This document shows, piece by piece, positions 47,361 through 56,401 of a DNA stretch of 64,000 bases; within the stretch, counting starts at the first letter, position 1; each line of letters starts with the position of its first letter. The notes under the pieces were generated by a model. It saw only the letters and a list, made by a program, of their open reading frames with translations. It ran no database searches and had not been told where the DNA came from. The stretch is from contig CBDBJK010000033.1 in NCBI GenBank assembly GCA_965206395.1, positions 186,001-250,000 of the forward strand, in the 5' to 3' direction. The position numbers and the translations under genes were made by a program. Source of the stretch: CBDBJK01 sp965206395 (lineage in GTDB: Bacteria; Chloroflexota; Dehalococcoidia; Lucifugimonadales; CATOSD01).

Positions 47361-47502
47361 AACAACCTCAACGTCGCAGTCTTAATCACCCCATTTTGCC
47401 CTGTTCAAAAGTTCCTCTCACGGAGGCTGAACTCCTTGACATCGCTGGGCAAAATTGTCCATGATAAGGGTATGACCGAATATGACCCCAGATGAGGGAA
47501 GC

Positions 47503-47703
47503 ATGCCCAGAAACAGAAAGGCCATTACCTTCTCGTTGCCCCCGGAGATGGACGAGCAGGTAAGGAGATTCATAGAGGAAGAAGACCGCACCATGAGCGA
47601 GTTCCTGCGCGAGGCAATCCGCCTCTACATGGACGAGCAACAGTGGCTGCGGCGGCAGCGCCGCCAAAGGGCTGAGGCCCGCAGGAGCGATCAGGACTGT
47701 TAA
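47503..47703 (+). CDS. Ribbon-helix-helix DNA-binding protein
   Basis: 66 residues, CopG/Arc-type: ITFSLPPEMDEQVRRFIEEE, DRTMSEFLREAIRLYMDEQ. Likely a regulator or directionality factor for the recombinase 13 bp downstream. ATG 47503 has GAGGGA close by; ATG 47482 is in frame as well. Confidence 0.75.
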   Translation: MPRNRKAITFSLPPEMDEQVRRFIEEEDRTMSEFLREAIRLYMDEQQWLRRQRRQRAEARRSDQDC

Positions 47704-47716
47704 GGAGGACCCAGCA

Positions 47717-47980
47717 ATGAACCAGCCGACCGACTACACGCCGGTGGCCCTCTACGCCAGGGTGTCCAGCGACCGGCAGGACGTGGACCTGTCCGTGGCT
47801 GCACAGCTGCGGGCGCTCCGGGACCACGCCCGAAAGAACGACTACATGGTCGTCCGCGAGTACGTGGACGAGGCCGAAAGCGGGCGAATCGCCGACAGGC
47901 CACAGTTCCGCAGGGTGATTGACGAGGCCGCCAAGATCAACGCCCCCTTCCGGGAGATTCTCATCCGGCAGACACAATAG
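47717..47980 (+). pseudogene. Large serine recombinase, N-terminal fragment
   Basis: 87 residues: PVALYARVSSDRQDVDLSVA (catalytic Ser following YARV) up to PFREILI, then four non-homologous residues and a stop. The same domain in the paralogue at 38793-40337 continues VWKFSRFT. The remainder of the resolvase domain, the DNA-binding and zinc domains are missing. TAAGGAGG precedes the start. At DNA level the two copies are roughly 75-80 percent identical by eye, so they are separate recombinases. Confidence 0.85.
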
Positions 47981-48251
47981 CAACGGAAAACTTAGGTATT
48001 CGTGGGAGGTCGATCTGGGTCCATTCAAGCTAGGTAGGATTACTAGACAATAGCGTGCCCTACAAGACCCTGCCGGAGAAGGGGAGGCCGCTGGGAACGG
48101 GAGTGGCCCCGCACCCGAGGGTTCCGAGCTCCGCTAGGCCTGCCGGCGCTGAGTTGGAACTGCCCAGGCCCGGGGCCAAGATGTCCCCCGGGTCAACTGA
48201 ACCACTCTAGCTCGTAGCGTCCCGGGTCCCCGTCGGTCTCCCCGTAAGTGG
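47981..48251. other. Interval of about 270 bp with no gene
   Basis: G+C-rich junk-like sequence between recombinase and HsdR remnants; nothing recognised on either strand. Confidence 0.35.
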
Positions 48252-48587
48252 CTTGCTAAGGAGATGCGGGAGGCTAACGCCCGCGGCGAGCAACTGGGCC
48301 TGAGCGATGATGAGTTGGCTTTCTACGACGCGTTGGAAACCAACGACAGCGCGGTGCAGGTGTTGGGCGACGAAACCCTCCGCGACATAGCCCGTGCACT
48401 GGTCGACACGGTGCGGAACAACGTCACTATCGACTGGACGCTGCGGGAGAACGTCCGCGCCAAGCTTCGGGCGATGGTCAAGCGCATCCTGCGCAAACAC
48501 GGGTACCCGCCCGACAAGCAGGAGAAGGCAACCGTCACCGTTCTTGAACAGGCAGAAGTGCTGTCGGAAGGCTGGGTGGTCGCATGA
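48252..48587 (+). pseudogene. C-terminal fragment of type I restriction subunit HsdR
   Basis: Reads LAKEMREANARGEQLGLSDD, ELAFYDALETNDSAVQVLGD, NVTIDWTLRENVRAKLRAMV, KRILRKHGYPPDKQEKA, the C-terminal helical (DUF3387-type) domain of HsdR that contacts HsdM. The remaining roughly 900 residues with nuclease and helicase are absent, and no hsdM or hsdS is nearby. Confidence 0.85.
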
Positions 48588-48687
48588 GTTCACTGTAGAA
48601 GGAATACATGAAGCGCATTTGCACCGCTGTCAGTTCGGTTTGAAAGGAGTAGCGTGAAGCTCATAAGCAGATCCTCCGGGGTTGAGG

Positions 48688-50250
48688 CTACTCTCCTGAG
48701 ACGTCCGTTTCATCCTCCTCGCTCGCTTGCTCGGCATCGTCCCTGTGTGCGAAGTCGTACGTCAGGCTCGTTGCGTTGCGGACTCCCGATAAAGTGATGG
48801 AGCCGCTCGTCGTCGGTTGCAGTTGGCTTAGCGGATCGATGATAACCCTTACCCTCGGCTGGGCGTCGACGCCCTCGATGCCGGAGATGACGACTAGGAA
48901 AAAGCCGGGTGTGGTGCGAGCGCGCTTCACTTCGGCAGCTGTCATCGTGACATAGTCCGGTTCTGCCCCTGCGCTGACCTTCAGCTCGTAGAAGTGTTTG
49001 AGCTTGTCAACTGCGTCGGCTCCGACGCGATGCTGGGCTCGGATGTCGGCAATCTCTTCGACGTCACTGCTTAACAACTTCCGGAGCAGCTCCAGCCCAA
49101 CATTCTCCTTTTGCAAGTCCGTGTAGAGGCGGATAGGGCTTCTGCCACGGGGGCCGCCACCACCCGGATTTGGCTCGACGAGGTGCCTATCGCCGCCTGT
49201 CTTGCGTGGGGTGCGTTGTTCGGAGCTTTCTAAGCGACCTTTTGGATCAACAATGTCGAGCGACTCTGGGTTCACCAGGACACGCGTGGATTCCATGATT
49301 GGTGGTGTCTCCGGATTCTCCCGTTCGATGGTTGCAGCCCCCGATGGCCCTGAACCCCGATTGACCAAGTCCCGAGACCGATCTTGGCGCTGTTGTATAG
49401 CAATGATACGTTCCCGGAACTCTGCTATCTCTGACTCGGTTTGTTGCTGCTCTCGCTTGGCCTGTTCTTCGGCAAGCTCGACGAGCCGCGCTTGGCGTCC
49501 GGACTCAGCTCGATCACAAGCTGCCCGCCACGCCTGGGCAAGTCGGCGGGGATCTCCCTCGAACAATGTCGCGATAGCCCGACCGCCAGTGTCCACGCGA
49601 GGTAGTTGCTCAGGGTGCTGAACGAAAACCCTCCTTCGGTCAGTGTCCACCTTCGCCGCGACCTCACACTCGTACCGTGTGCCGTCTCCTTCGAGGCCTG
49701 CGTTTACACCAACCGCAAGCGATGAATGTACGTACACCCCAAATTCTCCGAGGAGGTCCCACGACATCCTGGTACCCTTGGCGAGTTGAGGTTCGTTGCG
49801 CGAAAGGTCCTCTTGGAGTAGTTGGAGAGCTAATCTGAACAAGTCCGACGACTCCTCGTCTTCCGTCGCTTGGTCAGGCTCGATCACTTGGGCGGCATCT
49901 GCGTCGATTTCTTCAATGCGCAGCGGGTGAAGCAACGAGCGGAACTGTTGAAGCTCTCCGCCCGGTTCCCACAGGGGAAGCTGGTTCCGGAGGCCCACAA
50001 TCAACACAGGGTCCTCGGTCGCGTACACCGGGCGGTCGCGCACCCAGCCCTTACTTGTCCACAAGGGAAGTCGCCGCAGCTTCGCGCGGGCCTGCGCAGT
50101 GAAGCTTGTTTCCGCGTGGGACGCGAGCACCCGCAAGGTTTGGAGCAGGATAACCTCCTCGTCGGGTCCAAGCGTGTGGTGTTTCCGGGCGACCGCACGG
50201 ATGACATCGATGCAGTCTTCGAAGGACGGATCTCTTAGAGCGTCTAACAA
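48688..50250 (-). pseudogene. C-terminal part of a large DUF3883 (NO VEIN-like) protein, interrupted by IS5
   Basis: 520 residues: an unassigned alpha/beta region, a coiled coil (about 265-310, EEQAKREQQQTESEIAEF) and a C-terminal domain with FYELKVSAGAEPDYVTM, AEVKRARTTPGFFLVVISG and VRVIIDPLSQL, resembling the DUF3883 nuclease-like fold at the end of HSP90/sacsin-type ATPase proteins found in defence islands. The nominal start lies in the IS5 repeat. Removing the IS (and one TTA) joins this frame to 51118-51208. The ATPase N-terminus is missing. Confidence 0.7.
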
Positions 50251-51117
50251 AACCTAATAAAAGGGGTTAGAATCTGGACATTCTCTGGAGGAGGATGACC
50301 TAATGTCTAAGCCCCTTGTAAGCGATGAATTCTGGGAACTGGTGCAACCTTTACTGCCGCCACAACCACCGAAGCCGAAAGGAGGAAGGCCCAGGATACC
50401 TGACAGACAGGTCCTAAGTGGGATACTGTTCGTGCTAAAGACAGGCATTGGCTGGGAAGACCTACCCAAGGAGATGGACTGTGGCAGTGGGATGACCTGC
50501 TGGAGGCGCCTCAGAGATTGGCACCAGTCGGGAGTCTGGGAGCGCATCCACTTGGTATGCCTTGAGCGCCTGCAAGCAGCTGAGCGCATAGACTGGACTC
50601 GCGCAGTGCTGGACAGTGCTTCAGTGCGAGCAGTTTTTGGGGGCAGAAAACAGGCCCCAACCCCACGGACAGGGCGAAGGCGGGTAGCAAGCATCATATC
50701 ATAACCGATGCCCAGGGCATTCCACTGGCGGTCAGGTTGACTGGCGCGAACGCTCACGATGTCACCCAAGCCCTTGAGTTGGTGGATGCCATACCTGCTG
50801 TCAAGGGCAAGCGAGGCAGGCCTCGCAAGCGTCCTCTTCAGGCGCAGGGAGACAGAGGGTATGACTCTGAGCCTGTTCGCAAGGAGTTGAAGAAGCGACA
50901 TATCTGGCCGCTGCTGGCCAAGCGAGGTGAGCCGCATGGCAGCGGGTTGGGTGTGCATAGATGGGTGGTTGAGAGAAGCCTGAGTTGGCTTCATCAGTTC
51001 CGACGCTTACGGGTTCGATATGAGCGCAGGGCAGACATACATGAGGCTTTCTTGGCCATAGGTTGTGCCATCATCTGCTCTCGCTTTCTGTTCCAATAAT
51101 GGTTTTGTTAGACGCTC
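50238..51117 (+). mobile_element. IS5-family element (880 bp) inserted in the DUF3883 gene
   Basis: Perfect 17-bp inverted repeats GAGCGTCTAACAAAACC (50238) and its complement (ending 51117) flanked by TTA duplications (50235-50237 and 51118-51120), as in TNA-targeting IS5 subgroups. Confidence 0.9.
50303..51099 (+). CDS. IS5-family transposase in two frames
   Basis: Frame one (50303-50704): LVSDEFWELVQPLLPPQPPK, GSGMTCWRRLRDWHQSGVW, IDWTRAVLDSASVRA. The protein continues in the -1 frame with TGPNPTDRAKAGSKHHIITD, AQGIPLAVRLTGANAHDV, LQAQGDRGYDSEPVRK and VHRWVVERSLSWLHQFRR to 51099. The switch lies in GGGGGCAGAAAACAGG near 50639-50654, which could be programmed slippage, as some IS5 members use, or a mutation. 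The total is about 265 residues. Confidence 0.85.
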
Positions 51118-51208
51118 TTAGTCTAAGCGCTGCCCAGAGAGGGTTAGTGTCGGCTACCGGTGGTGCGAAAGCCCTGTGCTTGCCGAAGATAGGAGGTCCG
51201 GCGAGGAC
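51118..51208 (-). pseudogene. Upstream continuation of the DUF3883-type gene between IS5 and IS3
   Basis: The 30 codons on the minus strand (GPPIFGKHRAFAPPVADTNP, LWAALRL) have no stop and run in frame into RDPSFEDCIDVI once the IS5 insertion is removed. Cut at 51209 by the IS3 copy. Confidence 0.75.
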
Positions 51209-51297
51209 TGAGGTGGTACCCAAAAACTAGACAACTGGCTAAGAGAGAGTCCAGCTCCTAAAATAACCGGCAACTAACCGACGTGAAGGAGCAGGAC

Positions 51298-51582
51298 ATG
51301 AAGCAGACGAGGAATAAGCACAGTCCGGCGTTCAAGGCCAAGGTGGCCCTGGCCGCCCTTGCGGGGGAAGGGACCATCGCCCAGCTGGCCAGCCGATTTG
51401 AGGTCCATCCCAGTCAGATTCACGCCTGGAAAAGGGCCCTGGTGGAAGGAGCCCCGGAGCTATTTGCCACCAATCAGAAATCCCAGGAGAAAGCCAAGGA
51501 AGCTCAGATTAACCACCTCTACCGGCACATCGGCCAGCTGAAGGTGGAACGCGATTTTTTGTCGGAAAGGTCCGGTCTATGA
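51298..51582 (+). CDS. IS3-family transposase OrfA, copy 2
   Basis: Identical protein to that at 6587-6871 (HTH plus leucine-zipper-like helix). ATG 51298 with AAGGAG 6 nt upstream; second codon region AAGCAG instead of AAACAG. ATGA overlap with orfB. Confidence 0.92.
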   Translation: MKQTRNKHSPAFKAKVALAALAGEGTIAQLASRFEVHPSQIHAWKRALVEGAPELFATNQKSQEKAKEAQINHLYRHIGQLKVERDFLSERSGL

Positions 51583-52514
51583 GTCGCAGCATACGGCGAG
51601 CCATGATAGACCGAGACCACCAGCAGCTGTCTTTGGTGCGTCAATGTATCCTGCTGGACGTCAGCCGGGCCTCGGTGTACTACCGGCCGGTACCGACCAG
51701 GGCAGAAGACCTGGAGTTGATGGCCCTGATGGACCGTCAGTATTTGAAGACCCCCTTCTACGGCTCCAGGAAGATGAAGGCCTGGCTGCTGCAACAGGGC
51801 TATCTGGTGAGCCGAAAAAGGGTTCGAAGGCTGATGCGGTTGATGGGTCTGGAAGCCATCTACCGGCGTCCCAACACCAGCAAACCAGCGCCGGGACACC
51901 GGATCTTTCCCTATCTGCTGAAGGGAGTGGAGGTTAATCGGGTCGACCAGGTCTGGGCCGCGGACATCACCTACATCCCCATGGCGAAGGGCTTCCTGTA
52001 CCTGGTGGCCATCATGGACTGGCACAGCCGGCACGTGCTGGCCTGGAAGCTCTCCAACACCATGGACACCAGCTTCTGCGTGGCGGCGTTGGAGGAAGCC
52101 CTGGGTAAGGGACGACCGGAGATATTCAACACCGACCAGGGGAGTCAGTTCACCAGTGAGGCCTTTACCCAGACGTTGCAGGAGCAGAGGGTCCAGGTCA
52201 GCATGGATGGTAAGGGTAGGTACCTGGACAACATCTTCGTGGAGCGGCTGTGGCGGAGCATCAAGTACGAGGAGGTGTATCTGAAAGCTTACCAGACCGT
52301 CGCCGAGGCCCGAACTGGGATCAATGCCTACCTGGAGTTCTACAACCGGCAGAGGCCTCACCAGGCTTTGGGCTACCGGACCCCAGCAGAGGTGTACCAA
52401 CATGGCCAGGAAGAAAGGGGAGCAGCAGCTGAAGAAGCAGGGCTGCCATCGGGCTTGGTGAAACCTAGCGCAGGGGTGGGAGACTCTCTTAATTTAGCCC
52501 TCGTGCTGTCTTAA
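51579..52514 (+). CDS. IS3-family transposase OrfB, copy 2
   Basis: Same translated protein as at 6868-7803 with the complete DDE set (WAADITYIPM, FNTDQGSQFTS, FVERLWRSIKYEEVY). Intact. The near-perfect identity over 1.3 kb of copies 44 kb apart means recent transposition or gene conversion. Confidence 0.95.
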   Translation: MSRSIRRAMIDRDHQQLSLVRQCILLDVSRASVYYRPVPTRAEDLELMALMDRQYLKTPFYGSRKMKAWLLQQGYLVSRKRVRRLMRLMGLEAIYRRPNTSKPAPGHRIFPYLLKGVEVNRVDQVWAADITYIPMAKGFLYLVAIMDWHSRHVLAWKLSNTMDTSFCVAALEEALGKGRPEIFNTDQGSQFTSEAFTQTLQEQRVQVSMDGKGRYLDNIFVERLWRSIKYEEVYLKAYQTVAEARTGINAYLEFYNRQRPHQALGYRTPAEVYQHGQEERGAAAEEAGLPSGLVKPSAGVGDSLNLALVLS

Positions 52515-52531
52515 TAATGGGGTCCACCTTA

Positions 52532-52659
52532 GTGTTTACAAACTTAACCCCTGTCTCTTCGGACATATCCCCGGCCTGACGTCCGTGAGGCCAGAAGTGC
52601 GCGCTCGCAAGCTGCTTCAGTTCTTCGATGTCTTCGCCGCTCAACCTGCTGGTTGTCAT
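52532..52659 (-). pseudogene. N-terminal fragment of a class III aminotransferase
   Basis: ATG 52659 with GGAGGT 5 nt ahead reads MTTSRLSGEDIEELKQLASA, HFWPHGRQAGDMSEETGVKF, ending at VNT where the IS3 element begins. The WPHxRQxGDMS opening is that of omega-aminotransferases. The following 400 or so codons are gone. It is not from the aminotransferase at 34180, whose N-terminus is different. Confidence 0.75.
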
Positions 52660-53177
52660 TCTTTACCTCCGAAGTCTGAGGACGCATGCCTCTAAAAACG
52701 CATTGCCATATTCAACTTCATGCTGTTAAAAATGAATTCGCTAAAAAACTTCCACTACCCCAATAATCCCACTACCAACACAACTAAAACTCGTCCGGTA
52801 GGATATTCCTTAAGCTGTAGTTTGTCAACACGATACAAGCGTTGAACAGGCCATTTTGGAGGGATTATGAGCTACAATGATTGACGAGCATACCAAGAAA
52901 GATGAAAATGTCTGTTGTGGCTCAACGACCCATTGTTTTCATGGCGACGACGCCTATGCCAATCTCTGTAAAAAGCTTGTAACTCACTTATTGTTGCGCA
53001 TTGAATTCAGCCGACATGCGGCTCATCTCAACCTCGCCGGAGACTCGGCTCAATCACCCTACTTAGATGGCCGACGAATACCCGAACTCAGTCCTTTTTT
53101 GACACGTCGAAAGGAACGCCGTTTTTCTTGCGCCCGAAGTAATAACGAATGAATGCCTTGCATATGGAGGATTTTTG
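52660..53177. other. Interval of about 520 bp at the right edge of the island
   Basis: AT-richer than its surroundings. A 91-codon frame (52877-53152) lacks any familiar pattern and seems spurious. The promoter of the SDR gene should lie here; no clear consensus seen. Confidence 0.35.
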
Positions 53178-53954
53178 ATGGATCTGGGAATCAAAGGAAA
53201 GACCGCTCTGGTGACGGGAGGAAGCCGTGGACTGGGTAAACACGCCGCGCTATCGCTCGCTCAAGAAGGCGTAAACGTAGCCATCTGCGGACGCACTCAG
53301 GACACGCTTGACGACACCGTAAAGGAGCTAGAGGGACTTGGTGTATCTTCGATGAGCGTTATCGCCGACGTGGGCGATATATCGACAATCGAATCGCTGC
53401 ACCAGCAGGTCGTTGACGGCCTGGGGCCTATAGACATCCTCGTGAACAACGTGGGCGGCTCGCGCTCGAGAGAGGACATACTAGGAACATCGCTGGACGA
53501 CTTCAGAGCGACTTTTGACCTGAATCTCTTTGGAGGTTTCCAGCTCATGAAGCTGGCTATACCACATATGCAAGAGCAGAAGTGGGGCCGGATAATCAAC
53601 ATCGCCTCGATATATGGTCGGGAGCATGGCGGAAACATCTCCTATATGTCGTCCAAGGCCGCGCTCATTGGCGCAACCAAGCACATAGCCAACTCGCTCG
53701 CCAGAGACGGTGTGCTGGTCAACAGCATCGCACCAGGCTCCATATCTCACGAAGGCGGAAGCTGGGAACGCTTCCAGAGTCAAAACCCGCCTGATGTAGT
53801 GCAGTCCTTCATCGACCAGAACTTGCCTATGGGACGATTCGGATGGCCAGAACCTCTGGGCGATCTGGTTGCGTTCCTCGCATCCGAACGGGCGAGCCTC
53901 GTCACGGGCGCGTGCATCGTCGTCGATGGCGGCCAGAGCCATTCGATGATATAG
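53178..53954 (+). CDS. Short-chain dehydrogenase/reductase
   Basis: 258 residues, classical SDR: cofactor loop TGGSRGLGKHAA near residue 12, NNVGG near 92, catalytic Ser in IINIASIYGREHGG, YMSSKAALIGATKH (Tyr/Lys), and C-terminal VTGACIVVDGGQS. ATG 53178 with GGAGG 8 nt upstream (a TTG one codon earlier is the frame opening). FabG-like, but an isolated gene, so the substrate is unknown. Confidence 0.9.
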   Translation: MDLGIKGKTALVTGGSRGLGKHAALSLAQEGVNVAICGRTQDTLDDTVKELEGLGVSSMSVIADVGDISTIESLHQQVVDGLGPIDILVNNVGGSRSREDILGTSLDDFRATFDLNLFGGFQLMKLAIPHMQEQKWGRIINIASIYGREHGGNISYMSSKAALIGATKHIANSLARDGVLVNSIAPGSISHEGGSWERFQSQNPPDVVQSFIDQNLPMGRFGWPEPLGDLVAFLASERASLVTGACIVVDGGQSHSMI

Positions 53955-54117
53955 AACTCATTGCCTTTAGTTTCAATAAAACCTCACTCGGCCCCAAACC
54001 GTATATCATATTGTGACATCTAAAACGATAAGACCTTCGCTGATGACAGACCGCCCAGACTCACCAATGGGTTAAGGCAGGGATGGTTTCAAGGGTCTGA
54101 TATCCGTGTAAATCGGG

Positions 54118-55038
54118 ATGGGAGATAGTGACGTGAACAGCATATCCAATGCAGCAAGCGGATTCAAAATACGAAAAGGGCTTATGCTGGGGACGTTTGT
54201 TGGCACCCTTTCCCTGGCTATCGCGTTTATTGGAGCAGCCCTCGTCAGGGATTCCACCGGCATCGACGGAGTCAACATATTCGTTGAAACCCTGTCGGGA
54301 CAATCGAGTGGGTACTTTAGCAGTCTAGGTATATTCGCCCCCCTCGGTTTTGCTTTTGCGGCAGGGATGGCAGCCGCATTCAACCCCTGCGGCTTTGCTA
54401 TGCTCCCTGCCTATATGGGGCTTTACCTGGGTGCCGACGAAAAGAGTGATGGCGGCACAAAGCACCTCCAGAACCTGGCCAAAGCGATACTGGTAGGCGG
54501 GTCGGTCACTGCTGGATTCGTGCTGCTGTTTAGCGTTGCAGGAGTGGTTATAGGCCTGGGCGCTCGCTCGTTAGTGTCAAACATACTGCCCTGGTTAGGC
54601 TTGACCATCGGCATAGGGCTGGCAATCGTGGGCGCCTGGCTGGTGGGCGGCGGCAAACTGTATACAGGAATTGCACAACGAGCGGCGGACCGTTTCGGAA
54701 ATCCCAACGAGACCAACGTGCGAGGCTATTTCCTGTTCGGGCTTAGCTACGGCACAGCATCGCTGAGTTGCACACTCCCCATATTCCTTGCGGTCATAGG
54801 AACGTCCTTCGCAGTATCGAGTATAGCGACTTCGATAGGCCAGTTCATTCTATACGCGCTGGGGATGGGATTGATAATCATCTCGCTCACCATAGGGATG
54901 GCGCTGTTCAAGGGGGCGATGGTCGGAGCGTTTCGGAAAGCTCTTCCTTATATCGCGCCCATTGGCTCCTGGCTGATGGTTGTGGCGGGCACGTACATCG
55001 TGTTCTACTGGTTGACCGTCGGAGAACTGGTGTTCTAG
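54118..55038 (+). CDS. CcdA-like cytochrome c biogenesis transmembrane protein
   Basis: 306 residues and about seven TM helices of the DsbD/CcdA family, which carries reducing equivalents across the membrane to keep apocytochrome or thiol substrates reduced. The two essential cysteines are in AAAFNPCGFAMLPAY and ASLSCTLPIFLAV. There is an extra N-terminal TM and a loop of about 60 residues. GTG 54133 (GGAGA ahead) may be the true start. Its likely partners, such as a periplasmic thioredoxin, are not adjacent. Confidence 0.87.
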   Translation: MGDSDVNSISNAASGFKIRKGLMLGTFVGTLSLAIAFIGAALVRDSTGIDGVNIFVETLSGQSSGYFSSLGIFAPLGFAFAAGMAAAFNPCGFAMLPAYMGLYLGADEKSDGGTKHLQNLAKAILVGGSVTAGFVLLFSVAGVVIGLGARSLVSNILPWLGLTIGIGLAIVGAWLVGGGKLYTGIAQRAADRFGNPNETNVRGYFLFGLSYGTASLSCTLPIFLAVIGTSFAVSSIATSIGQFILYALGMGLIIISLTIGMALFKGAMVGAFRKALPYIAPIGSWLMVVAGTYIVFYWLTVGELVF

Positions 55039-55109
55039 CTAAGGCCCCCTCCCTAACCCTCCCTTCCTCCCACTGAAGGATGACGATGGAGAGGTTATGC
55101 CAAATTGTA

Positions 55110-55137
55110 GTAGGGGTGTTCAATTGAACACCCCTAC
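55110..55137. terminator. Perfect palindromic hairpin between convergent genes
   Basis: GTAGGGGTGTTCAA / TTGAACACCCCTAC, 14-bp arms without a spacer (28 nt, centre AATT), between the stops at 55038 and 55150; followed by ATATTTTAC on the plus side. Likely bidirectional terminator. Confidence 0.7.
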
Positions 55138-55149
55138 ATATTTTACGAA

Positions 55150-55920
55150 TTAATCCTCGGCCCTGACCGGGTTGCTCAATACGCCAACGCCTCCAATCTC
55201 TATCTCTACGACATCACCAGGATGCAGGTCGCCCGGCTGACCGGGAGTGCCCGTCATGATGACATCCCCTGGTTCGAGCGTCATCATACTTGTTACGAAC
55301 TCAATAATGGTCGGCACGTCGTAAAGAAGATCAGACGTATTGATTTCCTGAAACCCCTTGCCGTTGATTCGAGCTGACAGATCGAGATTGCCAGGGTCAA
55401 GGTCGGTCACGATATATGGCCCTATTGAGGTAAAGGTATCTGAGGATTTCGCCCGCCACCACTGGAGGTCGCCCGCCTGCCACTGCCGTGCGCTGACATC
55501 ATTACCGCAGGTGTAGCCGAGGATAACACTCAGCGCGTCGGCCTTGCTGACACGCTTGCACCTTTTATTGATTACCAGCGTCAGCTCCGCCTCCTCCTGT
55601 ATCGTAATCGAGTCCCGAATCGCCTCTCTCGGAATGACGATGCACTCATTGGGGCCGATGAGCGATGATGTTGTCTTGATAAACGGCTCCGGCACTTTGG
55701 GAGCCTCCCTGTCACCCAGGTGGCTCTTGTAGTTCAGTCCGATAGCGACGATCTTGTTGGGAACGATGGGCGCAAGAAGCCTTACCTCTGATAAAGCGTG
55801 TGCATGGTCTGTGACCTTGTAGTCCTCCAGAGGTGATGCCGTGATCTGTTTGACGGCATCGCCCTCGACAACGCCATAAGCTATTTCTCCATGAGCTTCG
55901 TACCTTGCGAATTTAGTCAT
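55150..55920 (-). CDS. Fumarylacetoacetate hydrolase-family protein
   Basis: 256 residues from ATG 55920 (GGAGG upstream; the frame extends 17 codons further). FAH/HpcE-type fold, which cleaves or decarboxylates beta-diketo/oxo acids with Mg2+ or Mn2+. Motifs: KIVAIGLNYKSHLGD, the metal Glu pair in IQEEAELTLVINK, GYTCGNDVSARQWQ, and GDVIMTGTPGQPGDLHPGD. Commonly in aromatic catabolism, but the substrate here is not predicted by neighbours. Confidence 0.9.
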   Translation of the reverse strand: MTKFARYEAHGEIAYGVVEGDAVKQITASPLEDYKVTDHAHALSEVRLLAPIVPNKIVAIGLNYKSHLGDREAPKVPEPFIKTTSSLIGPNECIVIPREAIRDSITIQEEAELTLVINKRCKRVSKADALSVILGYTCGNDVSARQWQAGDLQWWRAKSSDTFTSIGPYIVTDLDPGNLDLSARINGKGFQEINTSDLLYDVPTIIEFVTSMMTLEPGDVIMTGTPGQPGDLHPGDVVEIEIGGVGVLSNPVRAED

Positions 55921-56063
55921 CTTGTATCCTCCACTGTTATGTTTTCGAGTTTGCGCTGTTTTCACAGGCACGCCATAGTGTAAACCATTCTCTTTGTGTA
56001 GGCCAGTAGATGCGCTATAATCGAGTAATCCCGAGCTTCGTGATTTTGATTATAAGGGGTTTT

Positions 56064-56381
56064 ATGGAAAACTTCGTCAAGGTAGCCAGCGCATCTGATT
56101 TGCCGGTGGGTGAAATAATGGTCATCGACATTGGGGACGAGCGCATCTTGCTTTCAAACGTGGAAGGGAAGTTCTACGCTATCAACGAGGCATGCAGTCA
56201 CGCCAGAGGCCCGCTTGCAGACGGCCCCGTTGACGGTGAGGAGGTCGAGTGTCCCTGGCACGGCAGTCGTTTCAGTCTCAAGACTGGCGAGGCCACCAAC
56301 GCTCCCGCCATCAAGGGTGTGCCCTGTTATGCCGTGCGGGTGGATGGAGACGACGTTCTTGTAGGGCCGTCGTTGAGGTAG
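56064..56381 (+). CDS. Rieske-type [2Fe-2S] ferredoxin
   Basis: 105 residues from ATG 56064 (AAGGGG ahead). The cluster ligands are seen as CSHARGPL (Cys-x-His) and CPWHGSRF (Cys-x-x-His). Small Rieske ferredoxins serve as electron donors of oxygenases or nitrite reductases, but none is adjacent. Divergent from the FAH-type gene. Confidence 0.92.
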   Translation: MENFVKVASASDLPVGEIMVIDIGDERILLSNVEGKFYAINEACSHARGPLADGPVDGEEVECPWHGSRFSLKTGEATNAPAIKGVPCYAVRVDGDDVLVGPSLR

Positions 56382-56401
56382 ATTGGCAACAGAGCATTGC
56401 C

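Larger units (their letters stand above)
51209..52531 (+). mobile_element. IS3-family insertion sequence, copy 2
   Basis: Same length (1323 bp) and ends as 6498-7820, in direct orientation. The neighbouring bases (GAC on the left, GTG on the right) do not form a target duplication, and the two sides are parts of unrelated genes, so it is a product of recombination or adjacent deletion rather than a simple insertion. Confidence 0.93.

Noticed and set aside
52877..53152. 91-codon plus-strand frame
   Set aside because: No RBS, no recognisable motif, amino acid composition like non-coding DNA.
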